In this document: piece by piece, positions 54,636 through 64,000 of the stretch | How the letters are laid out: every line of letters begins with the position of its first letter | How positions within the stretch are numbered: the stretch's first letter is position 1 | Source: Flavobacterium acetivorans | GTDB taxonomy: Bacteria > Bacteroidota > Bacteroidia > Flavobacteriales > Flavobacteriaceae | Direction: 5' to 3' | NCBI RefSeq assembly: GCF_020911885.1 | Contig: NZ_CP087132.1 | Span: forward strand, 2,914,001-2,978,000 | Length of the DNA: 64,000 nucleotides | The notes under the pieces: model-generated | What the model was told of the DNA's origin: nothing | What the model saw: the letters and a program-made list of their open reading frames with translations, nothing else | Database searches by the model: none | Program-made: the position numbers and the translations under genes

Positions 54636-55986
54636 TTTGCAAAATGTTTTCTTTGTTAATCAATTCCTCTTTGTCCAAAGCTGCTGCCAAAGTTTCAGCC
54701 CAATACTGGTGTTGCATCAGGAACAATCCTTCGTCTTCCGTTCTGATTCCGCTTAATTTTGGATTGATTCCCATAGCAATAGCATGTTCATCAGGACCAT
54801 AAACCCAATTCTCAGCACCACGGCTGACATCGTTCCAAGGCATCGTTTTCGATAAATAACTTTCTTGGCAGGATCTAAATTCTTCCAAATCATCAGGGGT
54901 TCCCATTCCGGTCACATTGAAGAAGTCTTCATATTGGCGAAGACGCAAAGCTCGGTCTGCCGCAGCTTCATTTTTCGGAGCAAAACAATAAATAGTTACT
55001 TCTGTTTTATCTACGGCAATAGGACGGCATACCCGAATTTGGGTAGAAAACTGATCCATCAAATACACATTGGGATAAAGAGCCAGATTGCGTGTTTCAT
55101 TGACAATAAAATTGGTTCTTTCTTCGCCAAGAGTATTATTTAGTCGATCCAACTGACTGTACAATGGTCGCACTTCCGGATTTAGCATCTTGGTCCAAAG
55201 CAGCATATGGCCATTTTCAAAACCATATACTCCACCCACACTTTTTGACCAGCCGTTTGGATCTACCGCTTGCACTCCTTCTTCTCTACGGTTCCCCATA
55301 GTAGCCACATAATTCCAATGTACCGAACTTACATGGTAGCCATCGGCTCCATTTTCCATTTGTAATTTCCAATTGGCGTCGTAGGTATAGGTAGATGATC
55401 CCTTTACTACTTCCAATCCAAATTCAGACTGGTCTACCATTTGATCGATAATCAGTTTGGTATCTCCCAAGTATTCTTCCAACGAAGAAGAAGCCGGATT
55501 TAGGCTGCCAAATAAAAATCCTTTGTAGGATTCAAACTTGGCTATTTTTTTTAGATCATGTGAACCATTAGTATTAAATCCTTCTGGATATCCTGCATCT
55601 TTTCCATCTTTTACTTTTAATAATTTGCCCGAATTATTAAAGGTCCACCCATGAAAAGGACAGGTATAAGTTGATTTATTTCCTTTTTTATAACGACAAA
55701 GTTGGGCTCCTCTATGGCTGCACGCATTGATAAAAGCATTCAATTCACCTTCTTTATTGCGTGAAATGAAAATGGATTGTCTGCCAATATGAGTCGTAAA
55801 ATAATCGTTCAATTCTGTAATCTGACTTTCATGTGCCAAATACACCCAATTGTTTTCGAAAATATATTTCATTTCCAATTCGAACAACTCCGGATTGGTA
55901 AAGGATTCTCTGTTATGACGATACAAACCTTTTGCAACGTTGTGCTCCAATAGGCTTTCTAGATATTCTTTATTTAATTTTCCCAT
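54628..55986 (-). CDS. benA: Benzoate 1,2-dioxygenase large subunit
   Basis: This 452-residue protein has a Rieske [2Fe-2S] site from C89/H91 (ACSHRG) and C109/H112 (CPFHGW), and a mononuclear iron site in [13 protein letters not shown] plus a C-terminal aspartate. It makes the benzoate cis-diol with O2. Overall length and motif order match BenA, but toluate or anthranilate as substrate cannot be excluded. Confidence 0.9.
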   Translation of the reverse strand: MGKLNKEYLESLLEHNVAKGLYRHNRESFTNPELFELEMKYIFENNWVYLAHESQITELNDYFTTHIGRQSIFISRNKEGELNAFINACSHRGAQLCRYKKGNKSTYTCPFHGWTFNNSGKLLKVKDGKDAGYPEGFNTNGSHDLKKIAKFESYKGFLFGSLNPASSSLEEYLGDTKLIIDQMVDQSEFGLEVVKGSSTYTYDANWKLQMENGADGYHVSSVHWNYVATMGNRREEGVQAVDPNGWSKSVGGVYGFENGHMLLWTKMLNPEVRPLYSQLDRLNNTLGEERTNFIVNETRNLALYPNVYLMDQFSTQIRVCRPIAVDKTEVTIYCFAPKNEAAADRALRLRQYEDFFNVTGMGTPDDLEEFRSCQESYLSKTMPWNDVSRGAENWVYGPDEHAIAMGINPKLSGIRTEDEGLFLMQHQYWAETLAAALDKEELINKENILQNE

Positions 55987-56113
55987 TTCTGTTGTTTATT
56001 AGTAGTCATAACCGATCCGCTCCGGAGTTATTTTCGAGAAAATCGATTCGATTTATTCCTTCTCTTGGGGTTCTTCAGATTCGAAAAATGGTAATAGACC
56101 TTTTATTAAGTGA

Positions 56114-57040
56114 TTATGCTACAGATTCGGCTCTTAATCGTTCTACTTCAGCATCATGAATTCCTTCCACTTCTTTGTGTAAAGTGAAGTCGAAATCGAT
56201 TGAGGAAAATGGCTTGTCTAATCCTTTTTCTTTGATTTTCTCCGCATCCGTAATTACGCTAAGATCCGGAACTAAACCTTCACGGGTTGCGAAAGCAAAA
56301 TCATCCCATAAGTAAGGATCTCCTTCAAAATTAATTTGAGTTGTCAGTTTTCTAAACGCTGGTGCTGAAACAAAGAAATGAATGTGAGAAGGACGATTTC
56401 CATGACGGCCAATAGCACTTAAAAGTGTTTCCGTTGAACCACCTGGAGGAACTGCGTAGCCAGAAGGAAGAATACTGCGGAATTGATAGTTTCCAGCTTC
56501 ATCCGTTACTATTGTTCCGCGTAAATTGAAATCACTTTGCGATTGGTCAAAATAAGAATAATTCCCTTTTAGGTTCGCATGCCAAACTTCAACTAATGCA
56601 TTTGGAATTGGATTATTATCTTCATCCAAAACTTTTCCTTGCATGAATAAAATTTCCCCTTGCTCTACTTCAGTTCCATCGTCTATGCGTGCAAAACCCT
56701 TTGATTTTGGTGCACCTGCAACATAAAGTGGCCCTTCAATCGTTCTTGGTGTTCCTCCTGTTATTCCTGCCGCTTCTTCTTCTTCATCCATGCGCAAGTC
56801 CAAGAAATGTTCTATTCCTAATCCCGCTGCAATTAAACCATATTCTCCATTTTGACCCGCTTGCGTTAAGAAATTAACTGCTGTCCAAACTTCATCCGGT
56901 TGGATGTCTAAATCTTCGATGGTATAAAACAAATCACGAAGGATTCTGTTTACAATTGCTTTTGCTCTTTCGCTTCCCGCTTCTACTTTTTCAGTACTCT
57001 CAATTTTTTCGAGTAATCCGTCTATTTGTGCTCTAGTCAT
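56114..57040 (-). CDS. catA: Catechol 1,2-dioxygenase
   Basis: This 308-residue intradiol dioxygenase has an N-terminal dimer domain, followed by EGPLYVAGAPKS (first Tyr ligand), LKGNYSYFDQ, YQFRSILPSGYAVP (second Tyr), and RPSHIHFF with the two His ligands of Fe(III). It opens catechol to cis,cis-muconate. Confidence 0.9.
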   Translation of the reverse strand: MTRAQIDGLLEKIESTEKVEAGSERAKAIVNRILRDLFYTIEDLDIQPDEVWTAVNFLTQAGQNGEYGLIAAGLGIEHFLDLRMDEEEEAAGITGGTPRTIEGPLYVAGAPKSKGFARIDDGTEVEQGEILFMQGKVLDEDNNPIPNALVEVWHANLKGNYSYFDQSQSDFNLRGTIVTDEAGNYQFRSILPSGYAVPPGGSTETLLSAIGRHGNRPSHIHFFVSAPAFRKLTTQINFEGDPYLWDDFAFATREGLVPDLSVITDAEKIKEKGLDKPFSSIDFDFTLHKEVEGIHDAEVERLRAESVA

Positions 57041-57087
57041 GATAGTGATTTTATAATTTATGATAGTTTTTTTGATTATTTGATAGC

Positions 57088-57378
57088 TTACAATTCTCCT
57101 TCTTTAATAGAAGAATAATGTTTGCATAATGATTTTACTTCAATTTCCATAAACGGAAAAAGGGGTAAATTGCTCAGAATCTCATGAAGTTCCGCCGGAC
57201 TTTCTACATTGAAAATACTGATATTGGAATACTTCCCGACGATTCTCCAAATGTCAACCCATTTTCCGCTGCGTTGCAAATCTTGGGACATTGCTTTTTC
57301 TTTTGCTTTTAATTCGTTTACAAAATTCACATCTAAATCATGCGGAATTTTTACGGTCATTTCTACGTGGAATAACAT
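57088..57378 (-). CDS. catC: Muconolactone isomerase
   Basis: This 96-residue protein opens with MLFHVEMTVKIPHDLD and has the IWRIVGKYSNISIFNVESP segment typical of CatC, which converts muconolactone to the enol-lactone. It lies between catB and catA. Confidence 0.9.
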   Translation of the reverse strand: MLFHVEMTVKIPHDLDVNFVNELKAKEKAMSQDLQRSGKWVDIWRIVGKYSNISIFNVESPAELHEILSNLPLFPFMEIEVKSLCKHYSSIKEGEL

Positions 57379-57389
57379 AATGCTGATTT

Positions 57390-58511
57390 TTATTTACGTT
57401 TATATTGATTGAGTTTATCTAAATCTAATTCCAAGCCTAAACCCGGACCTTGTGGAATTTTCATCGAAGCATTTGAAAATTCTACTTTGGTTTTTACAAT
57501 ATCATCCGTTAACAATAACGGTCCGAAAAGTTCCGTTCCCCAAGACATTGTTTTCAAAGTACTAAAAGCATGCGCCGAAGCCACAGAACCGATTGTTCCT
57601 TCCAATAATGTACCGCCATACAAACTGATATCAGCAGCTTCTGCAATCGCAGCCACTTTTAAAACATTATGCAATCCGCCTGATTTTCCTATTTTTAATG
57701 CAAAAACATCGCCTCCTCTTATTTTAGCTAATTTGTAAGCATCGGAACTATCGTTCAAGGCTTCATCGGCCATGATAGGCACGGTAAACATTTTGGTCAA
57801 ACGAGCCAAACCTTCAAAATTTTCTTTAACTATGGGCTGTTCAATCAAATCAATTCCAGCTTCTTGAAGTTTAGCAATACTGATTTTTGCGGTGCTTTCG
57901 TCCCAAGCCTGATTTACATCTACCGTTACTTTTGCTCTGTCTCCCAACGCTTTTTTGATAGCAGCAACGTGCGCAATTGAAATTTCCGGAGCTTGCCATC
58001 CTATTTTTAATTTGAAAGTAGTGTGTCTTCCAATGGCTAAAAGATGTTCGGCTTCTTCAATATCCTGTTGTGTATTTCCGCTGGCCAAAGTCCATAAAAC
58101 GGGTAAAGTTTCGGTAATTGCACCTCCTAATAAAGTAGCGACAGAAACACCCAATCGTTTTCCCTGCGCATCTAGAAGTGCTGTTTCAATTCCTGATTTT
58201 GCAATTCGGTTGCCCTTAATGTTTTTTTCAATCCAAAACATGGCTTTGTGAATATTGGTAGCATCCTGACCCACTAATAAAGGAGCAAAATAAGTATCAA
58301 TATTGAGTTTCATACTTTCCGGAGATTCCTCTCCATAACTCAATCCCCCAATGGTTGTTGCTTCGCCAATTCCTTCCATTCCATCACTGCAGAACAAACG
58401 AATGATAACCATCGTTTGTTTTTTCATCACCGTCATCGAGAGATGATGCGGGCGAATGGTTGGCAAATCAACCAAGATGGCTTCAATTTTTTCAATAGTA
58501 GGCTTATTCAT
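57390..58511 (-). CDS. catB: Muconate cycloisomerase
   Basis: This 373-residue enolase-superfamily enzyme has the catalytic KxK in TFKLKIGW, metal ligands in VDVNQAW, IEQP and ADEALND, and FALKIGKSGG. It cyclises cis,cis-muconate to muconolactone. It is the first gene of the operon. Chloromuconate or dipeptide epimerase activity is less likely given catA and catC next to it. Confidence 0.88.
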   Translation of the reverse strand: MNKPTIEKIEAILVDLPTIRPHHLSMTVMKKQTMVIIRLFCSDGMEGIGEATTIGGLSYGEESPESMKLNIDTYFAPLLVGQDATNIHKAMFWIEKNIKGNRIAKSGIETALLDAQGKRLGVSVATLLGGAITETLPVLWTLASGNTQQDIEEAEHLLAIGRHTTFKLKIGWQAPEISIAHVAAIKKALGDRAKVTVDVNQAWDESTAKISIAKLQEAGIDLIEQPIVKENFEGLARLTKMFTVPIMADEALNDSSDAYKLAKIRGGDVFALKIGKSGGLHNVLKVAAIAEAADISLYGGTLLEGTIGSVASAHAFSTLKTMSWGTELFGPLLLTDDIVKTKVEFSNASMKIPQGPGLGLELDLDKLNQYKRK

Positions 58512-58545
58512 TTCTTAGTATCTATATTTATATGATTTCGACAGA

Positions 58546-58581
58546 AGTGAGTACTTACTCCTATATAATTGAGCGCTCACT
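58546..58581. promoter_or_regulatory. Twin operator before catB operon
   Basis: Two near-palindromes, AGTGAGTACTTACT (58546-58559) and ATTGAGCGCTCACT (58568-58581), have centres exactly 22 bp apart, about two helical turns. Consensus TGAGYRCT. This is the pattern of a TetR-type repressor binding as two dimers on one DNA face. The rest of the gap to 58863 shows no gene. Confidence 0.6.
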
Positions 58582-58863
58582 TACTGTTTGATTATCACAA
58601 ATTTAGAACTAAAGGCAGGGTCAAAAATTGGATAAATTTGTTATTAATGAGACAAATCAAACAAATAGACAAAAACATAACCATTTGTTTATAATAGCTT
58701 TAAATATAAAAAAAAGACAAAAAAGACCTGTTTTCCTTTAAAAAGTAGGACAAACGAGATCTTTTGCTGTAAAATGGAAAATAAAATTGTGAAAACCGCT
58801 TCATCAGTACGACTTATCACTATCTCATTTTCATAATTGAGGAGGTAAAAGACCAATGGGAAA

Positions 58864-59742
58864 TTATTGGCCTGCTACTTGATTTCTGTATTCTTTGGGA
58901 GTGGTTCCGCTTTTTTTCTTAAACAAACGGGTAAAATAAGCCGGATCTTCCATATCTAATTCATAGGAGATTTCGGCAATTGTCATATCAAAATTGCGGA
59001 GATAAATTTTAGCTTCGTCAATAAAAAAATTAATGACAATGTCTTTTGGCGATAAACCGGAAACATCCTTACAAATTCGGTTGAGATGTCCGCTTGAAAT
59101 ATTTAAACGGCTAGCATAGTCCTCAATACTTATTTTAAAAGACTTTTGTTCCTTTATCAATTGAACAAAGCGTCGGTAATATATTTTATTTTTATTATCT
59201 GAAACATTAATAACAGATTTAGTTTCAAATATACGATACAAACGCAACAGCATCATACCTACCAAGTAGTGTAAAGCATATTGTTTCCCTGGCAAATCAT
59301 CATAATATTCCGAAATGCATTTTTGGATAGTAGCAAAAGTATCGGTGATTAATTTATCGTTTTCGTCCAGTTTTGAAATATGAATTTCGTCTATCGTATT
59401 GATGATATCCGTATCGAGCTTTAACATGTTTTCCAATGACTTATCATAAAGTGAGATAACCCATCCTTTAGTATCAGCATTCATGCGCAATCCATGACTG
59501 CTGTTCTTTGGAATAGAAAAAAAAGAAAGGCTCTCTACAATGGTACTTCCGCCATTAATTATTAATTCCAGAGAACCGCTTTCGACAACAAAAATTTGGA
59601 AAAGTTCACTGTGGGCATGAGGTTTAATATACCATTGGTGGCGTTTTGCAGTCATTTCCATAGGAGTAATATGAATAATATCCCTAACCATATCGATAGA
59701 GCTATCACCATAAATTCCCTTAAAAAATAATTTATTTCCCAT
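58864..59742 (-). CDS. AraC-family regulator
   Basis: This 292-residue protein has an N-terminal cupin sensor domain (PHAHSELFQIFVVESG) and a C-terminal AraC helix-turn-helix pair (ISIEDYASRLNISSGHLNRI, ITEISYEL-like then YFTRLFKKKSGTTPKEYR). By position upstream of catB it may activate aromatic degradation, like PobR-type AraC regulators. It follows the kinase gene by six bases. Confidence 0.8.
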   Translation of the reverse strand: MGNKLFFKGIYGDSSIDMVRDIIHITPMEMTAKRHQWYIKPHAHSELFQIFVVESGSLELIINGGSTIVESLSFFSIPKNSSHGLRMNADTKGWVISLYDKSLENMLKLDTDIINTIDEIHISKLDENDKLITDTFATIQKCISEYYDDLPGKQYALHYLVGMMLLRLYRIFETKSVINVSDNKNKIYYRRFVQLIKEQKSFKISIEDYASRLNISSGHLNRICKDVSGLSPKDIVINFFIDEAKIYLRNFDMTIAEISYELDMEDPAYFTRLFKKKSGTTPKEYRNQVAGQ

Positions 59743-59748
59743 GTCTGC

Positions 59749-61131
59749 CTATCCGTACTTTTTTATTGTCTCTAAAGGTAAGCTAAATTTGAAGGTACTC
59801 CCTTTTCCGAATTCGCTTTCTGCCCAGATTTTTCCTTGGTGTTTTTTTATAAATTCGCTGCAAACCAATAATCCCAACCCGGTTCCACTTTCGTTTTCTG
59901 TTCCTCTTTGGGTGACTTTTTTGTCAATTTTAAACAATTTTTCTTTTATTTTATCAGGAATTCCTATACCGTTGTCTATGATAGATACCTCAACTTTTTG
60001 AGGGTATTTTTGCAACTTTACAACTATTTCACCCTGTTTTTCTGTAAATTTAATTGCATTGGTCAGCAAGTTGCGCACTACGGTATCAATCATGTTTTTG
60101 TCTGCCTCAATTTCGATCAGTTCAGTCGCTTCAAACGAAAGGCTAATGTTTTTATTTAATGCTATATTTTTATTCAGTTCAATATTTTCTTTGATTAATG
60201 TGTTTAATGCTACTTTTTTCGGACTGTAATCTATCGTTCCAGTTTGCACTTGTGACCAATCCAAAAGATTTTCGAGCAATTTGTAGCTGTTTTTGTTCGA
60301 TTCATGAAGCATTTCTATAATTTCTATAATTTCTTCACGATTGTAATCCTCAATGTTATTGGCTACTATCTTGGACAGCTCGACTGATGATCCCAATGGT
60401 CCTCTCAGGTCATGGGCAATGATAGAAAAGAACTGGTTTTTGTCTTTTAAAAGTTTCTGGATCTTAAGTTCTTGCTTTTCTTTTACAAGCAATAAAAAAC
60501 CAACCGTACCAATAAGAGTGAGTAGAAACAAGCAAATATTATAAAAACTCTCAAAAACACTAGATGAAAAAAAGTATTTCTGTGGATTCAAATAAATATA
60601 AATCATTCTTAAAACAATCAGTATTTCAAATCCGGCATAGCAAAGCCCGTATAAAAGCCGGAAAAAATTGTGCTTCTTTTCCATAAAATAGCCAATGGTT
60701 GGTGGCAAATAAATGGCAAACAATCCAATAGACACAACTAATATGCGCGTGTTAACCGTACTCTCTAATAAGGTTGCCATATTGAAAAGCAAGGCAGCTG
60801 CAAGAGTAATCCCTATTTGTAAACGATACCGTTTTCTTAATTTTGATTTGAGCATCGCTGTTATCGCTATCGTTTCATAACAAGCTGACGATAAAATAAT
60901 CATATTGGCTATATTGATAGAGACAAAATCAGGAACTATACCTCGTAAAAGCAGCATGAGCCATCCTAAGGTCATTAATAGTTTTCCATAAGCAAACCAT
61001 TTTAAGACTTTTCTGTTCTCTGTGGTAGCATACGAAAAGGAATAACTAAAAATAAGAATACTGATAAACAAGTTTGCCCAAAAATAGAGTTGAAAAACGG
61101 TTTTTGGATCTAACGGTAAAAATTGAAACAT
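59749..61131 (-). CDS. Membrane sensor histidine kinase
   Basis: This 460-residue protein has seven likely membrane helices in the first 220 residues, HisKA with FSIIAHDLRGPLGSSVE, N box NLLTNAIKFTEK, and the glycine boxes DNGIGIP and GTGLGLLVC. It is transcribed together with the AraC gene. No receiver domain is nearby, so the phosphate target is unknown. Confidence 0.85.
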   Translation of the reverse strand: MFQFLPLDPKTVFQLYFWANLFISILIFSYSFSYATTENRKVLKWFAYGKLLMTLGWLMLLLRGIVPDFVSINIANMIILSSACYETIAITAMLKSKLRKRYRLQIGITLAAALLFNMATLLESTVNTRILVVSIGLFAIYLPPTIGYFMEKKHNFFRLLYGLCYAGFEILIVLRMIYIYLNPQKYFFSSSVFESFYNICLFLLTLIGTVGFLLLVKEKQELKIQKLLKDKNQFFSIIAHDLRGPLGSSVELSKIVANNIEDYNREEIIEIIEMLHESNKNSYKLLENLLDWSQVQTGTIDYSPKKVALNTLIKENIELNKNIALNKNISLSFEATELIEIEADKNMIDTVVRNLLTNAIKFTEKQGEIVVKLQKYPQKVEVSIIDNGIGIPDKIKEKLFKIDKKVTQRGTENESGTGLGLLVCSEFIKKHQGKIWAESEFGKGSTFKFSLPLETIKKYG

Positions 61132-61605
61132 TATAGATTTTAGTGTGTTAAAGAAAAAAAAGCATGTTTCAAATATACAAATTTAGGATACAATCAAGAG
61201 TGCTGTAAGTGCATAATTCTATTTTTAGGAATCCGGCAAATCACTTTGACAACCAATGCTGCACCTCCACGAAGTGCTTTGCTGCTTTCTTTGTTAAAAT
61301 AGAATAGTCTCTGCTTTTTTTCATTGGATTATAAAATGAGGTGGATTTGTGGTTTAAAAGAACAATACATGGCAAAAAAGTAATTTTCTGGGTGTTGCAA
61401 TTAGAAAGTATCCTTCGACAGTGATTTCAGAACCGATTATAGCGTTTCCTCCAAAAATTATAAAGCCGTTTTGTACTGCTAATGTTTTGCCTTAAATTTG
61501 CAGCACTGTCTCAAACAGCAGAACATGATTAACTCAGCATCCATTGTATCGACTAATTTTTTTCTTATAGAGGGGATTTAAGAGCAAGCTAAATACAGAA
61601 AAAAA
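61132..61605 (+). promoter_or_regulatory. Intergenic region with promoter of the monooxygenase gene
   Basis: TTTG at 61470-61473 and TAAATTTG at 61493-61500, 19 bp apart, make the best -33/-7 promoter in this part of the window. It points to the monooxygenase gene with a leader of about 100 bases. No gene is seen in the rest of the gap. Confidence 0.55.
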
Positions 61606-63051
61606 TTGAAAAAAGAAGAAACAACTTGGGCTATGTGTCAGGAATGTCAGGGACGCGGTAAAAAAAGCCGTGGGCTTAGCGATAAAGCGCGACGCAGCTA
61701 CCAGATGGCAGTCGAACAATTTCAAAAAACGCAAGAAGGAACAGCTCCGGTTCGTCCTAAGGCGCACCTCTACTCCTGCTCACATTGTGGCGGATCCGGC
61801 TTAATCCCTTCAGCTAGCCCTCCTATAGCCGATAAAGGAAATTACCCACATCTGGCTATTATTGGTGGCGGTATCGGAGGCGTGGCTCTGGCTGTGGCTT
61901 GTTTACACCGCGGAATCCCTTTTACTCTTTATGAGCGCGACAGCAACTTTGAGGCTCGATCTCAGGGCTACGGACTCACCTTGCAACAAGCCAGTAAGGC
62001 AATTGAAGGATTGGGTATCTTCTCGCTAAAAGAAGGGGTAATTTCAACAAGACATCTGGTTCATACTACAGAAGGAAAAGTGATCGGGGAATGGGGCGTT
62101 CGAAAGTGGATACCATCCGATACAAAAACATTTACAAAACGTTCCAATATACATATCGCCCGACAGTCTTTGCGCTTGGCACTACTGGAACAACTCGGCG
62201 AACATGATGCTGTGCAATGGGGTCATCAATTAGTCCATTTTAAAGAATCTGAGGGTGAAGGCCTCGATCTGCGTTTTCAAGTCAACGGAGAAATAAAGAA
62301 TGCCAAGGCAGATCTTGTAGTGGGTGCTGATGGTATTCGTAGCGCCGTGCGCAGTTTGCTGATTGCTGAGGACACCAGCCCTTTGCGTTACCTGGGTTGT
62401 ATTGTGATCTTGGGTATTTGCCCTTTAAAGGCTCTCGAAGGGCTTGATAGTTCTTTACTGGATTCAGCCACTGTATTTCAAACCGCCAATGGCAACGAGC
62501 GCATTTACATGATGCCTTATACCGCAGATTCGATCATGTGGCAACTTAGTTTTCCAATGGCAGAAAATGAGGCTAAGGCCTTAAGTGCTCAAGGACCACA
62601 AGCACTTAAGGAAGAAGGCTGCCGCAGAACTCAGTGGCACAATCCTATTCCTCAGATTTTAGCGGCTACATTAGAGACTCAAATTTCAGGCTATCCCGTC
62701 TATGACCGGGAATTACTCGATTCCGCATTGTTGGAAAAAGCGGGAGCAGTGACGCTAATTGGAGATGCGGCGCACCCTATGAGTCCGTTCAAAGGACAGG
62801 GCGCAAACCAAGCGCTATTGGACGCACTTACACTGGCTCGTGCCATCACAAAAGGATGCAGAGTTGCATCTCAATGGAGAAATGCGGGACTAAGAGCAGA
62901 TGTATTAACGGAATTTGAAGCCGAAATGCTGGCACGCTCTGCTGTCAAAGTGAAAGATTCAGCCGCCGCCGCCAACTTCCTCCATTCCGAAATTGTGCTT
63001 CATGAAGGTGATGAGCCGAGAGGACGCTGCCTAAAGAAAAAAGACGCCTAA
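61606..63051 (+). CDS. FAD-dependent monooxygenase with DnaJ-like cysteine module
   Basis: 481 residues from the TTG at 61606; an ATG at 61633 would start just before the first cysteine. Residues 11-63 hold two CxxCxGxG units (C11/C14 and C58/C61), a DnaJ-type zinc site split by a helix. From residue 82 a class A flavin monooxygenase follows: IIGGGIGG, GADGIRSAVRS, and GDAAHPMSPFKGQGANQALL. The enzyme should hydroxylate an aromatic or similar compound with NAD(P)H and O2. The gene is less AT-rich than its neighbours, which suggests transfer. The role next to the benzoate operon is unknown. Confidence 0.75.
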   Translation: MKKEETTWAMCQECQGRGKKSRGLSDKARRSYQMAVEQFQKTQEGTAPVRPKAHLYSCSHCGGSGLIPSASPPIADKGNYPHLAIIGGGIGGVALAVACLHRGIPFTLYERDSNFEARSQGYGLTLQQASKAIEGLGIFSLKEGVISTRHLVHTTEGKVIGEWGVRKWIPSDTKTFTKRSNIHIARQSLRLALLEQLGEHDAVQWGHQLVHFKESEGEGLDLRFQVNGEIKNAKADLVVGADGIRSAVRSLLIAEDTSPLRYLGCIVILGICPLKALEGLDSSLLDSATVFQTANGNERIYMMPYTADSIMWQLSFPMAENEAKALSAQGPQALKEEGCRRTQWHNPIPQILAATLETQISGYPVYDRELLDSALLEKAGAVTLIGDAAHPMSPFKGQGANQALLDALTLARAITKGCRVASQWRNAGLRADVLTEFEAEMLARSAVKVKDSAAAANFLHSEIVLHEGDEPRGRCLKKKDA

Positions 63052-63296
63052 CATTAAAAGAGACTCAGCCTACACCCCATTACAAAAATTCCCCTCCACT
63101 GAGGGCGGGCCAGCGGGCGGCAATTATTTATGCTTGTTGTGAATTGCTATTAAGAGAAGTAACTAAAAAATGGACGATGCCTTTAAGAAATTGGAGAATT
63201 GTTTTAAACCAATTTACCCTTATATTTGAAAAAAGGCTCCGACTATAAAATCGAAGCTTCAACTTTTCAACTTACACACTTTATGGGACAGTGTCT

Positions 63297-64000
63297 TTAA
63301 ATCTTAGCATCCAGTATGTTATCTGGTTTGTTTATTGTAGGATCATACCAATCTGCTTTATCATTAGCCCAGTTTATCCATTCTTGAAGCTCGGTAGTTA
63401 ATGTCTTGGTTTCAATAGCTTTTTGGTATTCGGCTTGAATGTATTGCCGAATTAATTGGGATTTATTGTATTGTTCCGAAAGAGCAACCAATTTATTAAA
63501 TTTAGCAACTTCTTTCTCTTTTTGTTTTTTGATTTCTTCCTTACGTTTTACTTCGGCATCGGATTCTAATCTCCATAAGCGTGATGCTTCTTGTTGTTTC
63601 TTTTCTTCTTGAGCATAGATTTCAAGTTTGGCAACAATACGAGCTAATAATTTTTCGATTTTTACTTTACCATCCCGCCATTCTTTTTCTCCTGAGTAGC
63701 GACCTATTTTTAAAATAAATTCCCCAGTTGGAATATATTCGGAAGTACCATAAGTAGTTGTTGCGGGTACTCTTTTGGAAGCTTCCCTTAAATCAAAATC
63801 AATGTAAATGGTATCAATTAAAATACAGGTGTTTTGATGTTCTTCTCCCAATGTATGGCCTCTGTATCGAAGTAATTTGATTAGTGCATCCATAAAACAT
63901 AAGGCTCTCTGTTTGTGTTTTTCGCCTACTCTGATAGGATATCGTAACTTTTTATATTTTCCATAAAAAGCATCACCTTTACTTTCTTTCCAATACTCTT
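63297..64000 (-). CDS. Hypothetical protein, 5' end beyond window
   Basis: The minus-strand frame is open to the window end: 35 further codons lie before the ATG at 63893 without a stop (EYWKESKGDAFYGKYKKL and on). The gene is therefore cut, and that ATG may be internal. The visible 233 residues include IDTIYIDFDLREASKRVPAT, a charged helical region (KRKEEIKKQKEKEVAKF) and a Trp-rich end (EWINWANDKADWYDP). I do not recognise the family; no signal or membrane segment is visible. Confidence 0.65.
   Translation of the reverse strand, partial: EYWKESKGDAFYGKYKKLRYPIRVGEKHKQRALCFMDALIKLLRYRGHTLGEEHQNTCILIDTIYIDFDLREASKRVPATTTYGTSEYIPTGEFILKIGRYSGEKEWRDGKVKIEKLLARIVAKLEIYAQEEKKQQEASRLWRLESDAEVKRKEEIKKQKEKEVAKFNKLVALSEQYNKSQLIRQYIQAEYQKAIETKTLTTELQEWINWANDKADWYDPTINKPDNILDAKI

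Overview
The window looks like a chromosomal segment of a Flavobacterium-like member of the Bacteroidota. The evidence is: AT-rich DNA; Bacteroidota-type promoters with a TAnnTTTG -7 box and little Shine-Dalgarno; short lipoprotein signals; a type IX secretion sorting domain; tandem MacB-type permeases under an NtrC-type two-component system; and IS91- and IS3-like relics. No rRNA, tRNA or CRISPR array was seen.

Left part (about 1-24.8 kb): an accessory array of one- to three-gene modules, nearly all in one orientation, separated by 300-900 bp of shared non-coding DNA. At least nine modules start with GTT plus a module-specific word, and the complement of that word (ending AAC or AAT) lies at the end of the same module. 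This is directly followed by a conserved hairpin that ends in GTTGAAC. That is the layout expected of integron gene cassettes with attC sites, but no integrase lies in the window. Many hairpins are followed by a terminator and then one of three interchangeable promoter leaders (called A, B and C here), so most cassettes seem to carry their own transcription start. The cargo includes a TIR-domain protein, a TlpA-like thioredoxin, toxin-type repeat lipoproteins, a PIN-domain pair, a beta-propeller lipoprotein, a quinone-oxidoreductase/SDR/HxlR trio, two KilA-N proteins, an RraB-like membrane protein, a DUF2007-type protein, a PAS histidine kinase, YhcG-type PDDEXK nucleases, and several unknowns. 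Degraded transposase pieces lie between them.

Middle (25-47.7 kb): a P-type cation ATPase; a DUF2975/YozG-like pair with a reverse-oriented attC-like site; an AraC-type membrane regulator; a four-gene surface locus (T9SS sorting-domain protein, outer-membrane protein, long repeat adhesin, fibrinogen-fold protein); and an efflux operon (TolC, two permeases, ATPase, adaptor) divergent from its sigma-54 response regulator and histidine kinase. Palindromes and a possible -24/-12 promoter lie between the two. A lone repeat-lipoprotein cassette with leader A sits just after the kinase.

Right (47.8-64 kb): one long minus-strand operon, catB-catC-catA-benABCD-pcaD-pcaIJ(fused)-FUSC-pcaF-tetR. It encodes the whole route from benzoate through catechol and beta-ketoadipate to acetyl-CoA and succinyl-CoA. 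It is preceded by two near-palindromic operators exactly 22 bp apart and by an AraC regulator/histidine kinase pair. After these come a FAD monooxygenase with a DnaJ-like cysteine module and a gene cut by the window end.
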